Shown: positions 46,205 to 60,004, counted from the first letter of the stretch. The stretch: 64,000 nucleotides of DNA from Litoditis marina (GCA_964036275.1 OZ038440.1:10639690-10703689), one strand, 5' to 3'. Notes: a model not told the origin generated them from the letters alone. Numbers and translations are program-made.

Positions 46205-49200
46205 TCAAATGCACTGACTGCCGCCAGATGGGGCACAGCCACTCTCCTGCTTCGGGCGCAACAACTTGTCGATTCTGGAAAATTAAATGGAAACTATGAG
46301 AAGATTTCGGCAAAATAAAAGCAAAAGATCTTGCACTAAGTTTAAAAGTTAACGATCTTTCGTGATCGATCACCGATTATGTAGGCAAGTTATAGTCAAG
46401 TTATTTACTCTCAAAATTGATGGTCGATTACGACAGTTTTCTACTCGTAGAGAAGTCAGTAACTTCGTAAAATACAGTAGAAACAAAAATATGACATCGT
46501 ATGGGTCAACTTTTCTGAATGGAACGGACAAAATTATACTATACGCATCAGTTACCCTAACTGAAACTATCAACGAACACCAACCCACTCTTTTATGCGA
46601 CCAAAATGTCAAATTACCTGCAATTAGCCCAGGCGACTCCGGAACCGGCTCTGCATTCTCTGATATCGGACACTGGTGTCCACTGATTCGTGGTGGGATC
46701 GAATGATTCTACCGTATTCAGATAGCGAGCACCGTCATGACCTCCTATTGCATACAGTAACCCGCCCATAGCAGCCACCCCGACACCACCTGTAAGAAGG
46801 ACAGTATATTATGGAGTGTGACCAAATCTTCGTTGTACTTTGATCTCACTACACGCCAAAACTGAATCAAACTATAAACAGAGTGGGATAGGACATGTGC
46901 CTGTATTGAAAAAAATGGGACCCTATACAAATTACACCGAGAGTTCCTATGGCAAGCGAATAAAGGTCTGAGCAACCTAGCAGAAAGATTAAACTACAAC
47001 TAGCGTACCGGAAACGAACTGAATTTCCACCAAACGAAAACAAACCTTGCCAACTCATTGAACTTGCACTAAGCCACTTGTCTCTAATTTTATTAAATGA
47101 AGATATTATATTACTTATATTGCATTCAATTATTCAATATTCAATAGGCATAGCTAAGCGAGACTAATTGAATCAGAAAATGATTGCATGCATCCAGCAA
47201 GCTGTAGCTACGGGCAGAAAAAAAACTCGTACGTGAAAGCTTTTCGCCAAAGCTACAACACTCACTGAAATCTCCTGGAAAACAAGAAACAAGCAGAAAA
47301 TACATATCGTACAAATAAATGAGTAGTCCTGCTACCAGTCGGGAACTGTCCCCGCCAACCCAGTTTTGTAGTTTGGTCACCCAGGTTAAAAAAACGTGTT
47401 TTTCCATAAATTTCTCACGCACGTCACTGAGATATGCCTGAAACTGTAAACGTCAAAGTACCATAGGTAAAATACTCTGGCAAAATGGCCCCGACAGGCG
47501 CTCATTATCGTCCTAGTCCTGAAATATACGCTCATTTCTATAAGCAAAATCAGTTTGAAACGCGAAAAACGACCGCAACAATTATCTTTGCAGGGGTATC
47601 ATGCCAGTTTTCAAAAATTAACTATTTGACCTATGCAACGTACCCCGTGGACAACTCATGCTGGCCAACTGTTCCCACGTATCCTTCACCATGTCATATC
47701 GCTCACACGTGGACAGAGGGGCATTGTCATCGAAACCCCCCACGGCATACAGATAGCCGTACAGCACACAGACACCGGCGCCAGCTCTGTAATTAAATTA
47801 AATAGTACAAATGCAGTCCAGTACAGATATGAATAAAATTGAGGGGTTTTATTTGAAAAAAAAAACAATTAGGTTGGCTATTTTTTTTATCTAACTCGAA
47901 ACTCGTTAGAGAAAATTTGAAGTTTACGTTGTTAGTAAGAACGAGGACATAGTACAATAAATGAATAAAACTCTATTGACTGTTGGTACCGGTTAACTTT
48001 AATATATTATGGACGAGAGCGATTTTGACTGTGTTGACTCTATTCCGCACCCCACTACCCCGTTTTACTCACCTTCTATTTGCCATTCGAGCTACTAATT
48101 TCCACTTGTTGAGCAGGGGATCGTAACGCTCACACGAGTCCAAGGAACGTGTGCCATCATTTCCACCGATTGCAAACAAGTACTTTCCTGAAACGAAATT
48201 TATAAATTCGTTTTGTTATAAGTACTTCGTTACATCTTTACACTGTTTTTTCGGCACCATGTGAAAGCTTATTCTCCAAATTGAATTTTACCAAAAATAC
48301 CTTTAGATGAGAGCAGAACCATACCATATGTAAACACATTTGAAAACCGATGCTAATATCACAAAACTGTCAAACGCTCGAGAAAACAATAAAATTATAA
48401 CTAACCGAGTGCCGTTACTCCCACACCACCGCGCTGAACACACATTTTGGCCACCTCGCTCCAGGAGTCCAGCTCTATATCATATCGCTCGACAGTCTGA
48501 AAATATAAATTATGAAAAAAAACCACGAGACAAAACTGCAGTCGTCACACAAATCAAATGGAAGTTATAACATGCAGCGACAAATAACAGTTTCTCCTAC
48601 TGGCGGTATCTTTGCTGCCCTTTAGTCACGTTGGTTACTTCTGTCGTCGGTCACTTACTGGTTACATTGTGATCGGTTACATTTGTGGTTACCAGAGTTT
48701 AGGAACGCTTCCTCTCCCATCGCTTACCAGAAACTTATCTGAATGATTAAAAGACAAAAACTAACATGGAAGCAAGTCTGATCATCGAGACCACCCACAG
48801 CGTAGATGGCATTATCGAGTGAGGCCACGGCGATACCTCTGAAAGTAGATCGATTTTGTGTTTAGCATACACAACTGAATGTTATCATTATTATTATTAT
48901 TATTATACAACGAATATGATTGATTACCTCCGACTAGTGATTATTGGTGCTACCCCATCGAAGTGAAATAAAATGTATTCATTTATTAGAAGAAGAAAAA
49001 CTTAAAAGACAGTATTCCACTGAGCATAATACAACATATAATCTACACAATAAAATGAGTAATATTATACAACAAATATGATTATCGATTACCTGCGACT
49101 GGTGTTCATTGGTGCCACCCGTCGCCATCCTCCACTAGCCGGATCGAACATCTCGGCTGAGGCCAAATGCATTGAACCATCGTGACCTCCGATGGCATAA

Positions 49201-50286
49201 CTACAAAAACAGATATTCAGAGAAACAAATATAAAATAAAAGTAAACTATACAGAAAGGCGTAGTATAAGAATATTTGAACAATCACATTCTCCCAGTTC
49301 TCAAGATAACTAGGCAACTATCAGGTCTCATCTTATTGTTTTTTTTACTGAACCATAATAAATCAGAAAACTATCTACCATAGTAGATTGTAACTTTCAC
49401 CACAACTCTAACTATTTTTCAGACTACAGACAGTGAAAAGTACATGCAACAATACGCTTTGGCTGAACTTTGTTCTTGGGAAACTAAATGGGATCTCATT
49501 GAGAGAACACTGAGTATGATACGTGCCACCCCCAACTCACAGTTTCCCTAGTGCGCTAACCACTCCCACATGTCTTCGCTGCTGGATCATTTCCGGTACG
49601 GCTATCCACTGATTCTTTCGCCAATCGAATGCCTCCACACTACGGAATGGATCTCCAAGGGTACCTGCAGTCGAAATCATGAATAGTATATTATAGTAAT
49701 TACACAACCATCTATTTGAAACTGAGTAAAAGTACCACGTGGGGTGGAAAATGAATGTGTGATGGAATAATAATACTTTTTCAATTCCAGACTGTGATAA
49801 CTTACGCAACGTTGATCTAACTTCGGTTAATGACCGAACACGGAATAACTGCCTTGATCGACTCTGATTGTCTAATGGAGTGATCAGGAGAAAACATGTT
49901 ATTTCAAGAATGGGGATGAAAACACCCATCACCCCACCTTCACACGATATGGGAGAATTGTATTGTACTGTATAAGAACAAACCTCTTCCACCCGCACAG
50001 AAAATGACGCCAGCCATGGCTTGGCGCGGCTTGGACCGCGAGGAGACAGTCTCCGGTGAGAGAGGGCGGGAAATTGGCTGGAATAGACGAGAACATTAAT
50101 CCAAAGATTTAGATGAAATGTAAGAACACAAAAACAGAAACATTCTGCAAGCAAGCAACTTTCAGCACAATAAACAAGCTGAAGAATGCTTCACATCAAT
50201 GCCGGGATACCAACTGGGATAAAGAGAACGTAGTTTCTCTCCCAAGCTTCTTCCCCAAAAAAAGTCTATTTATCATGTCCTCTTTA

Positions 50287-50326
<40 letters not shown>

Positions 50327-53300
50327 CATTATTAACTATATAAACTGACCAACGGTCCGCCAGCGGCGTATTGTCCGCCACCCTCCTCTATTATAGCCAT
50401 TCCGAGAGGAAGGGAAGACCCTTTCAGCGGGGACAACATCTCGAACAACGCCTCCGACACTTGGTCCATACAGTCGCGATACAACTAAAATATAATACAA
50501 ACTATTTAAAAACAAAATAATATACAAGTACAACTAAAAAGACAAAGCTACAAATTGAATCAGTAAAAAACACGTCATATCAGTCAAGTATTGTTCATAA
50601 TTCGTTAACCTGTTTATCGAATCGAATACAAACATCATTAAACAGCGAACAGCCTAAAAATGTTCAAAAATTATCTGGTCAAGTGGTGGTGATTGCTACG
50701 GTACCTTTTAGATTAACAGTGAACCTGCCGAAAAAAAAAATATACCATAAATGCCGAAAACATATAATTCTTCGCTCACCCCCACATATGGATGTTTCTT
50801 GACGACATCGCAGAGATACCGGAGGCACATTTGTGGCAGTCGAATGAGGGAGAGAAGGTGCGGAAAGTGTTCGAGGCGGGAGGAGGGATCCAGCTCAACC
50901 CATGAGATCATCGTCTCGAATACCTGTAGATATTTGTAATATGGAATGTTTATTTTACAAATACAAGCATTATTTTTCTATCCTATCCTCCAAGAGGCTA
51001 TCTTTACTGAACAGTTTAAACCAAAGGAGAAACGCATAAAGATATACCTGAGGTCCGAAAGAAGCCTCAAAACCAGACACAAAAATATATATAGGCAAAA
51101 TCTCCAAAGAGGTTATAGCTATACGTATGCTTCGCTTTCTCTGGAGCTAACAGCTGTCTATTATATCATGAACGTGAACGCGCGAACCATATACCAGACG
51201 AGACAGGAACCATCTGTCAACAATTATACTTATGACAGCAAGCTTGAAGTTCCAAGTTTTCCAAGTCAGCCGCACAAAAAGATAAGCCATGCGATTGCAA
51301 GGTTCGACTGTTAGCGGTTAATGAAACCCACCGAGGACCATTCCGATATGCTTCATAACATAATTCGTAAAGAAACTGAAGAGAAATGATTTGAACCAAA
51401 ATTAACCTGTTCTTCAGTTTCCACCTGTAGATCATCTCTCTTTATGAGATCTCTCAAATGAGAGAAGGGAATTTGTAGAAAATCATCCAAGACACGAATC
51501 TCCTGAAAATATTGTTCATATTGGCTACAGTAATCATGGCCTAAGCTTCCAGCTAGAGAATATAGAAGAAGCCGCACTTTTAGCTTAATTCATATATTAA
51601 TGTACAAAGACCAATGTTTACACCAACCCTCGTTACATGCTCAAAACATCCGGCCGCAGCGAAAAAAAAGAAAATTGACCACCGGCATGTCACGAGAAAA
51701 GACTCTCTCATTGAGTTTTATTAGTACATAAAATTAACTTAAAACAAGTTAAGGTGAATTCTTGAAATCTACAACCATGTCATATAAGGTAGCAGGTGAA
51801 GCACTTACCACGTGAGGCATTGTGGTCGGAGTTCATAGTTTTGAAACGCAAATAACTCACCGTGAAATGATCGACCGCGAAGTCGTCGGTATTTCCAAGA
51901 AGATCCACACAATTGTGTTGTTCGGCAAACTGTCTGATTGACAGACAGTTACCGGTTGTCAGGAATCGAGAGAGGAACTGTTGACAGGCCCCACAGACAC
52001 TATCCATCTGGAAAGAATGCTTGACAATTCTTGTCCGGAACATTTTTCTGATTTTGAGCTAAATTTTTGGTGAATGGGTGATAAACGTCGCAAACTGCAA
52101 AGTTTCGAGATATGTTATTTTTCGATGAGCCGAACTAGTATGACTTCCTGAAAAAGGTCGACAGCCATGCAGATGCAACTAACTAAGGTACACCTTCTCG
52201 AAACAATTAATTGCGTATTCCTAATTTTTTAAAAGAGTATATAAATAATAGAGAAAACTTTCAAAAAAAAACACACAATTTAAACAACAATCCGAATAAA
52301 ATAACGAACCTGCAAAATGGAGGCGGCAAAGAGTAGACTTTGTACATTCTCACTGTCTATTCGGATTGTACTTGTGTATACAAAATCAATGAGAAGACGG
52401 AGAGAATCATATGAAATATCCTGAAAGCAAACTAATCAAAAAGGCTCTATCGCTTCAATTGAGCAAGATTACGCAACAAAACAAGGTGATACAGAACGTG
52501 CTCATTAACGGAAACCAAATATTCATGAGGCTTCGTAATCTGGTGATTACTAATAACTAATTACTAGGAACATATGAATGTTATGTTGAAAACACGACAG
52601 GAGGAACTGTAAAAATCACAATAAATAAAAACTCACATTTACTGGAATGGATGACATTTTCGTCTCAAGCATGAGACTGGTGAACATTGCTCGAAAGTAG
52701 GGAATGGCGGCTGCCAATACACACCGATGGGCTACAATCGACCGACCCTCCACCTGGAATAGTTATTCAATATTATTTGAGTTGTAATAAACAAATGAAA
52801 CCATACTCAGAAACAACATGAGATAACGTTCTGTGCCACTTTTAACTGTGGCCGTATTCAAAAACTCACTAGATGTTTCAAACCGACCCAAATTTGTATT
52901 TTAGGGATCTTGGTACGAGATCGTAGACGGTTTACACATGTAATCGGATTACTTTCGTGGAAAACTTATAGTTGCTTTTAAATGCAACCAGGTTGATTCT
53001 GACATGCACCAAAAGTGTCTACAGTGTGTTATTGGTCATGTAAAGAGATTTTGGTGCTTGGTCTGAGTTCTTACCCTTACACCAGTAAGGTTTTTCTAAA
53101 AAAAGTAACCTATTTTTGCATCAGAAAGAGACAGATTCTACCCATTTTTACGGTAAGTGAATAAAGTAAAGAATACGTTTTTTGACCATTTCTGACTATT
53201 CGGACCAGTTTTTACTAGAGTATGTTCGTACCTGTAGTTCCACATCGCACATACTGTTGTCGGCCCTAAAGAGAGCCAGCTGCGAGAGAACGGCCGACGC

Positions 53301-56300
53301 CTGCGGGTGGTCACAGAACAGAAACGCCTCCATTGGTGGCAGCGCATTGGCGCCAATTGGCGTCGGGTTGAAGGCGTCTGGAAATAACGGAGATAGGAGA
53401 GAGAAACCAATTGGCTCAAAACTATATAATCTCAATTCTCCAATCTCAAATACAGTACACCTACACCTCCTTCTTCCGATGCCGTCGGCAGAGACACCAA
53501 TTCTTCGTACTTCGTAGAGAAACAGTCTACCTGTGCATGCCTACTGATAATACATTCTACCAACTTTTATTATTTGTACTTTCTGGAACCGCACGATACA
53601 AATTACAAAACTCGTGAAAAAACAACCCACTTGGAGCAGAACTTGAGCACGGCTGCATTCCACTGTTCGGGGGCATTGGAGGAAGTCCCGCAATTAATGA
53701 GGTGCCCGGCTTATCTGATATATTATATATTAAAAATGACGTGAGAACGCCAGAAAACAGGTGATGTAAAAACACATTGTATGATTTCTGGTGTTTGAGC
53801 GTCCAACCAAGACGACTAAAGTAGTAAACTAACGCAGGACGGTCTAGGTATTTCATTCTTTGACAGAACTGATTAGTAGTCAATGAAAAATTAAAGTAAA
53901 GATGTAGTAGAGAACCATAGACAAATTGTTCTGGTTGAAACCCTCTTCGATCAGGAAATACATTGATGTCAGCCTGTTAGTCTAAACTTTGTGAAACAGC
54001 ACGTTACGAAGTACAAACTACAAACATGAAAAGAAAAACTCACCTTCTATCGAATCCTCATCGAACATTTTCGGAATAGGAGACGGGTGCCAAATAAGAC
54101 CTTCTGGTCCGGCTGGAGGAACTGCAATCACTCATTTATAATAAATTGAAAAATAAATAGTAGAAATTACAGATGTATCTCAAAATAAGGCGGAATCATA
54201 CTGAGTATATGATTATCTGAGGTTTATAATGTTCAATCAACAGTTGTATTGACGCGCTTCGAAACCAAATACAAACTTTTAGGAAAATGGTATCAAACCA
54301 CGCTCCACGCAGTTGCCAACCTTTAAAACTATGAACGAGAAAAGTATAGAGTTATTGAGTTTTGTGAAAAAAAGTTTCTTTTCTAGATCAACTGGTATAG
54401 TATAAACCTAACAAGTGGTCAATTAATTGGTCTCAGGTTAACGTGAAATGAACAACACGTGTTACGTGAAAATATTTTCATTCCTACCAGCTCAAGATCC
54501 GCAAATAGACAGGAATTGCAGGGATGTTCAGAGTGTACATGTGCACATGCTCTTCTACGTTTTACGTGACCATTCAATTCAAACCAGTACACCAGTAATT
54601 GCTGACTATTGTTCAAAAGACACCCATTTGCAGTTCAGAAAAGGTCAAATTTTACACCAAGCATGGCTGCCAACCTCTATTATCCGCAAATAGACATGCA
54701 GTTTCTGATATTTCTCACGTTTTACGAGACTACTCCAACCACATCTAAAATATTGACTGGGATATTTGACTGTGATGTAGTTTACATTTGAAGATGCTTT
54801 TTCACGTTTTACGTGACCTTTCCACTACATCTAGAATATGTGCCAACCTCTTTTCGTTGCGACCAGCTCCTGATCCGCATATAAGGGGATATTTAGTGTG
54901 ATCGAGTTTACATTTACATATGCTTTTTCACGTTTTACGTGACCTTTCCACTACATCTAGAATATGTGCCAACCTCTTTTCGTTGCGACCAGCTCCTGAT
55001 CCGCATATAAGGGGATATTTAGTGTGATCGAGTTTACATTTACATATTCTTTTTCACGTTTTACGTGACCTTTCCAAGTACATCTAAAATAGGTGCCAAC
55101 CTCTTTTCGTTCCGACCAGCTCCTGATCCGCATATAAGGGGATATTTAGTGTGATCGAGTTTACATGTACATATGCTTTTTCACGTTTTACGTGACCTTT
55201 CCAAGTACATCTAAAATAGGTGCCAACCTCTTTTCGTTCCGACCAGCTCCTGATCCGCATATAAGGGGATATTTAGTGTGATCGAGTTTACATTTACAGA
55301 TGCTTTTTCACGTTTTACGTGACCTTTCCAAGTACATCTAAAATAGGTGCCAACCTCTTTTCGTTCCGACCAGCTCCTGATCCGCATATAAGGGGATATT
55401 TAGTGTGATCGAGTTTACATTTACAGATGCTTTTTCACGTTTTACGTGACCTTTCCAAGTACATCTAAAATAGGTGCCAATCTCTTTTCGTTCCGACCAG
55501 CTCCTGATCCGCATATAAGGGGATATTTAGTGTGATCGAGTTTACATTTACAGATGCTTTTTCACGTTTTACGTGACCTTTCCAAGTACATCTAAAATAG
55601 GTGCCAACCTCTTTTCGTTCCGACCAGCTCCTGATCCGCATATAAGGGGATATTTAGTGTGATCGAGTTTACATTTACAGATGCTTTTTCACGTTTTACG
55701 TGACCTTTCCAAGTACATCTAAAATAGGTGCCAACCTCTTCTCGTTCCGACCAGCTCCTGATCCGCATATAAGGGGATATTTAGTGTGATCGAGTTTACA
55801 TTTACAGATGCTTTTTCACGTTTTACGTGACCTTTCCAAGTACATCTAAAATAGGTGCCAACCTCTTCTCGTTCCGACCAGCTCCTGATCCGCATATAAG
55901 GGGATATTTAGTGTGATCGAGTTTACATTTACAAATGCTTTTTCACGTTTTACGTGACCTTTCCAAGTACATCTAAAATAGGTGCCAACCTCTTTTCGTT
56001 CCGACCAGCTCCTGATCCGCATATAAGGGGATATTTAGTGTGATCGAGTTTACATTTACAGATGCTTTTTAACGTTTTACGTGACCTTTCCAAGTACATC
56101 TAGAATATGTGCCAACCTCTTTTCGTTGCGACCAGCTCCTAATCCGCATATAAGGAGATATTTAGTGTGATCGAGTTTACATTTACATATGCTTTTTCAC
56201 GTTTTACGTGACCTTTCCAAGTACATCTAAAATAGGTGCCAACCTCTTTTCGTTCCGACCAGCTCCTGATCCGCATATAAGGGGATATTTAGTGTGATCG

Positions 56301-57567
56301 AGTTTACATTTACAAATGCTTTTTCACGTTTTACGTGACCTTTCCAAGTACATCTAAAATAGGTGCCAACCTCTTTTCGTTCCGACCAGCTCCTGATCCG
56401 CATATAAGGGGATATTTAGTGTGATCGAGTTTACATTTACAGATGCTTTTTAACGTTTTACGTGACCTTTCCAAGTACATCAAAAATAGGTGCCAACCTC
56501 TTTTCGTTCCGACCAGCTCCTGATCCGCATATAAGGGGATATTTAGTGTGATCGAGTTTACATTTACAGATGCTTTTTCACGTTTTACGTGACCTTTCCA
56601 AGTACATCTAAAATAGGTGCCAACCTCTTCTCGTTCCGACCAGCTCCTGATCCGCATATAAGGGGATATTTAGTGTGATCGAGTTTACATTTACAGATGC
56701 TTTTTCACGTTTTACGTGACCTTTCCAAGTACATCTAAAATAGGTGCCAACCTCTTCTCGTTCCGACCAGCTCCTGATCCGCATATAAGGGGATATTTAG
56801 TGTGATCGAGTTTACATTTACAAATGCTTTTTCACGTTTTACGTGACCTTTCCAAGTACATCTAAAATAGGTGCCAACCTCTTTTCGTTCCGACCAGCTC
56901 CTGATCCGCATATAAGGGGATATTTAGTGTGATCGAGTTTACATTTACAGATGCTTTTTCACGTTTTACGTGACCTTTCCAAGTACATCTAAAATAGGTG
57001 CCAACCTCTTTTCGTTCCGACCAGCTCCTGATCCGCATATAAGGGGATATTTAGTGTGATCGAGTTTACATTTACAGATGCTTTTTCACGTTTTACGTGA
57101 CCTTTCCAAGTACATCTAAAATAGGTGCCAACCTCTTCTCGTTCCGACCAGCTCCTGATCCGCATATAAGGGGATATTTAGTGTGATCGAGTTTACATTT
57201 ACAGATGCTTTTTCACGTTTTACGTGACCTTTCCAAGTACATCTAAAATAGGTGCCAACCTCTTCTCGTTCCGACCAGCTCCTGATCCGCATATAAGGGG
57301 ATATTTAGTGTGATCGAGTTTACATTTACAGATGCTTTTTCACGTTTTACGTGACCTTTCCAAGTACATCTAAAATAGGTGCCAACCTCTTCTCGTTCCG
57401 ACCAGCTCCTGATCCGCAAATAGACGTCGGGGCGTGCGCGCTGTTTGTAGTTGAGGCGCCTCTACCAAACTCCAGGGAGCCAGACGGTTTTCCGCGTTCC
57501 GCCGGGAAATATTCGAGTGGCCGGTGGGTGACGGAGGAGAGACGGAACTCCAACGGTAGCGACGGTT
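46205..57567 (-). CDS. kel-8: BTB-BACK-Kelch protein, KEL-8/KLHL8-like (5' end unresolved)
   Basis: Nineteen exons join in phase: 57567-57466, 54121-54044, 53714-53631, 53377-53232, 52753-52637, 52420-52310, 52007-51861, 51502-51407, 50923-50780, 50484-50350, 50077-49984, 49664-49541, 49200-49093, 48838-48766, 48496-48406, 48187-48073, 47786-47644, 46789-46618, 46274-46205 (about 715 aa, N-terminus missing). Order: low-complexity N-terminus; BTB (MCDVELQVEGRSIVAHRCVL, LLIDFVYTSTIRI); BACK (QFLSRFLTTGNCLSIRQFAE); six Kelch blades (FCAGGRG, YAIGGHDGSMHL, YAVGGLDD, FAIGGNDG, YAVGGFDD, YAIGGHDG). Kelch proteins of this layout act as substrate adaptors for cullin-3 ubiquitin ligases; C. elegans KEL-8 affects GLR-1 receptor turnover. 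The first listed exon begins within a codon, so an upstream start exon remains to be found; alternatively translation starts at Met 54068. The satellite array lies in the intron 54122-57465. Confidence 0.8.
48902..48963. repeat. Decayed partial duplicate of a Kelch exon end
   Basis: About 60 bp match 49065-49129 with roughly a dozen differences. The source covers the 3' end of exon 49200-49093 and its GTAATC donor. The copy has no acceptor and lies in the next intron, about 165 bp away. Confidence 0.65.
50282..50332. repeat. (TTA)n microsatellite
   Basis: About 15 consecutive TTA/ATT units with a TCATTA interruption lie in the intron between Kelch-gene exons 50484-50350 and 50077-49984. A shorter run of the same unit occurs at about 48882-48904. 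Confidence 0.85.
54803..57420. repeat. 127-bp satellite array (about 21 units) in the Kelch-gene intron
   Basis: The motif TCACGTTTTACGTGA recurs at 54803, 54929, 55055, 55182 and then every 127 bp to 57341 (three 126-127 bp steps, then 17 exact 127-bp steps). Each unit contains this 6-bp-arm palindrome, CCGACCAGCTCCTGATCCGC and ATAAGGGGATATTTAGTGTG. The first units are diverged and decayed unit fragments extend out to about 54440. Variant bases (CTTTTCG/CTTCTCG, ACAGATGC/ACAAATGC) recur with a 7-unit (about 889-bp) spacing, suggesting higher-order structure. Long open frames in the array are by-products of the repeat. Confidence 0.95.
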
Positions 57568-57665
57568 CTGAACAGAAAAATATTTGGTAAGCTGGTACGA
57601 GGTAAATTGAGTAAGAATTTTGTTTGGGAAGAATAGAGTTATTGAGTTCTCTTTGAAACTCTTCA

Positions 57666-57739
57666 AAAACGTGTTGTCACTTTCCCGTTGCATTATATAT
57701 ATATATATATAATGCAACGGGAAAGTGACAACACGTTTT
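57666..57739. repeat. Perfect 74-bp palindrome with (TA)n centre
   Basis: AAAACGTGTTGTCACTTTCC... is followed by a TATATA core and its exact reverse complement ending ...GGAAAGTGACAACACGTTTT. No mismatch was found. It can extrude as a cruciform or be transcribed as a long hairpin. Confidence 0.95.
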
Positions 57740-59369
57740 CGTGGATCACAATTCACAAATGGAGATCATATTGGATTTCAGAAACAAGAATAATGCCCAT
57801 GTCCAAGAAAACCCCAGACGCGCAAGTTTAAAGAGCCATCTTGTCTACAAAATTTAAAAAGTAATCTGAGTGAGGACTATCCCCCAGAAATCCCAGAATA
57901 ACAGGTTTCAATCACTGAATGCCATGGAAGTTAGGAGAATTGGAGACTATTCTTCGAAAAAAGGTTATTGGAACTTCAGAGCAAAGCAAATGTAGGCTAT
58001 CGTAAGCGATTGTTCAACTAGAGAATGGACACACAAAAACAGAAATGATTTTAAACTATCATCTAGCTATCATCATTACATGCGCTAACCGGATCACCTG
58101 TTCGCTCGTATCAAAAAGTGCAACAATGGTGAAAACAACAGCTGATCTGTCCATTTGATTGATATAGAGTAGTCAAAACGTGTGACTTTAAATGAGTGAA
58201 AAGAGCATTATTATTATTATCTTCGCAGAATTATCATAATCATTTAAAAACAAGAGTTTCACATGGGTACCGTTAACTTGTGAACATGAACATGTCACTT
58301 TTCTCACGTTTTTGATTTTGACCTAATTTAGCGTTTCAGTAGTGGAGTGGGCCTTCTAACAGTTTCGAATCTTGGACAAAAACTTTGAGGAAAATAAATG
58401 CTCCACTGTTAAATTAGAAAAATTCTAAATGAGAAAAAAGGGTGGGAAATTACCAATAAAACGACAAACAACTTGAGAACTCTTCAGTGAACGGCGTTAG
58501 ATTATGAATGAATGAATGAATGAATAGAGTGTACGCGAGGCTGGGAATCAATAGTGGCCGGCCAGAGGGTAACTAATTGAGAGAATTGAGGGGAACGAGG
58601 AAGGACGACTGCCAGAAGACAACAATAAACAAACAGGGCCAACCACTCTCATTCGATCGATACGCATTGAAACTACAGGAAACTGCCCAAACGTGTGTCA
58701 GCTGTAAACTTTTAGGTGGGACATGTAAACTTCACTTATTCTAAAGAAAATAATGTTCTTGTATGAACAAGCTGAACCTGATTAACTGATTATGATATTT
58801 GTATATTATTATTAATAAAAGAACAACATGTGTGTCGAAATCCAGTAGTTAAATGTAATTGGCTGACATTGGTGCCAGTCCACAGCGCCACTTGATACGT
58901 TGTTGACAGCTACATTGTCCAGAGGGTCCTCAAATCAACAATCAAGCGCATTTTTATAATAAAACCGATGCGGGAATTGTTGAAGAGAAAGATTAGGGTT
59001 ATCATTGTTCATTTCCTCTTTTTCAAACCTAGTTCACAGCTCTCTTAAAATGGGGGAGTTCCGATTTGTTTACTGATTGATAGATGATGATTGTGAATCC
59101 GACTATCGATTGGTATTATACTACGCGTGAGTTAGCAGTTAGGGAAGAGGCTATAGAAAAACTTAATCATCTACTTATATCCAGCCAGGGCTGTAAGATC
59201 TTGGTTCATGTCATCCAATTCGTTCAAATATCATTCCTCTAAGAAAACGAATGGAATGAAAAACATACACTGCTGAACATGAACTGTAACACGTGCATGT
59301 AATTCGATAAAGCATTTAAGAAAACATATCTCTTAAGCAGTGAATGAAACTCTAGAAAAGAGTAGAGCG

Positions 59370-59587
59370 CTGCGGTGCGGCAACCAGAATAAGTCATTCA
59401 AATTTAAAAGTCATTAAAGTAAAAGTCATTTGAAAGTAAAAGTCATTAAGTACAGAAACAGTTTGGAATCAGAAATAAAGTTTTCGAAAATTTTCGAATT
59501 TTTCAAATCCTGACTAAAAGTGAATTAATGACTTTTACTTTAATGACTTTTAATTTCGAATGACTTTTTCCAGGTACCCTGCGGTGC
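59370..59587. mobile_element. MITE family 4 with 9-bp flanking duplication
   Basis: The element 59379-59578 (200 bp) has inverted ends (GGCAACCAGAATAAGTCATT; the reverse complement of the right end is GGTACCTGGAAAAAGTCATT). It is flanked by CTGCGGTGC on both sides (59370-59378, 59579-59587). The arms are made of AAAGTCATT repeats in opposite orientation. Confidence 0.8.
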
Positions 59588-60004
59588 AGCGGGGAAATTC
59601 ACAATGAAAACGCTTGAAGCATGTCACCCAAGTTCAAGTCTGCGGACTTTTCGCGAGATATCGGTATACACAAGCGCCGCGCCTCTCCACTTTTTCAACA
59701 GGAACTACGCGCTTATGTTTGGTGATCATATGTAGCTCGCGTAGCGAGCCACTTAACAGAACCGGCCACGTACAGAAAAGAAAAGGGAGAAGTGAGTGGG
59801 GTGAAAAGAGCGCGGGAAAAAACGCTCACAGGAAGAATCAAACATACTTGAAAACTGCAATCAAATAAGCTAACAAGAGAAAGAAAACACATCAGAAAGT
59901 TTGAAGATAAATTGGCATACGATAATGCACTAACGAAGATAAAAAGTAAACAGCACGCAAAACGTAGAAATGAAAGTTTTCAACTTTGAGATAGTTTTAA
60001 AACG

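Noticed and set aside
49537..50154. 205-codon minus-strand open frame in the Kelch gene
   Set aside because: Only its end (49664-49541) is a real Kelch exon; the rest reads through the intron in the same frame by chance.
56331..56657. 108-codon open frame in the satellite array
   Set aside because: It is a by-product of the 127-bp repeat: frames cycle every three units and the peptide is internally repetitive. No sign of selection on protein.
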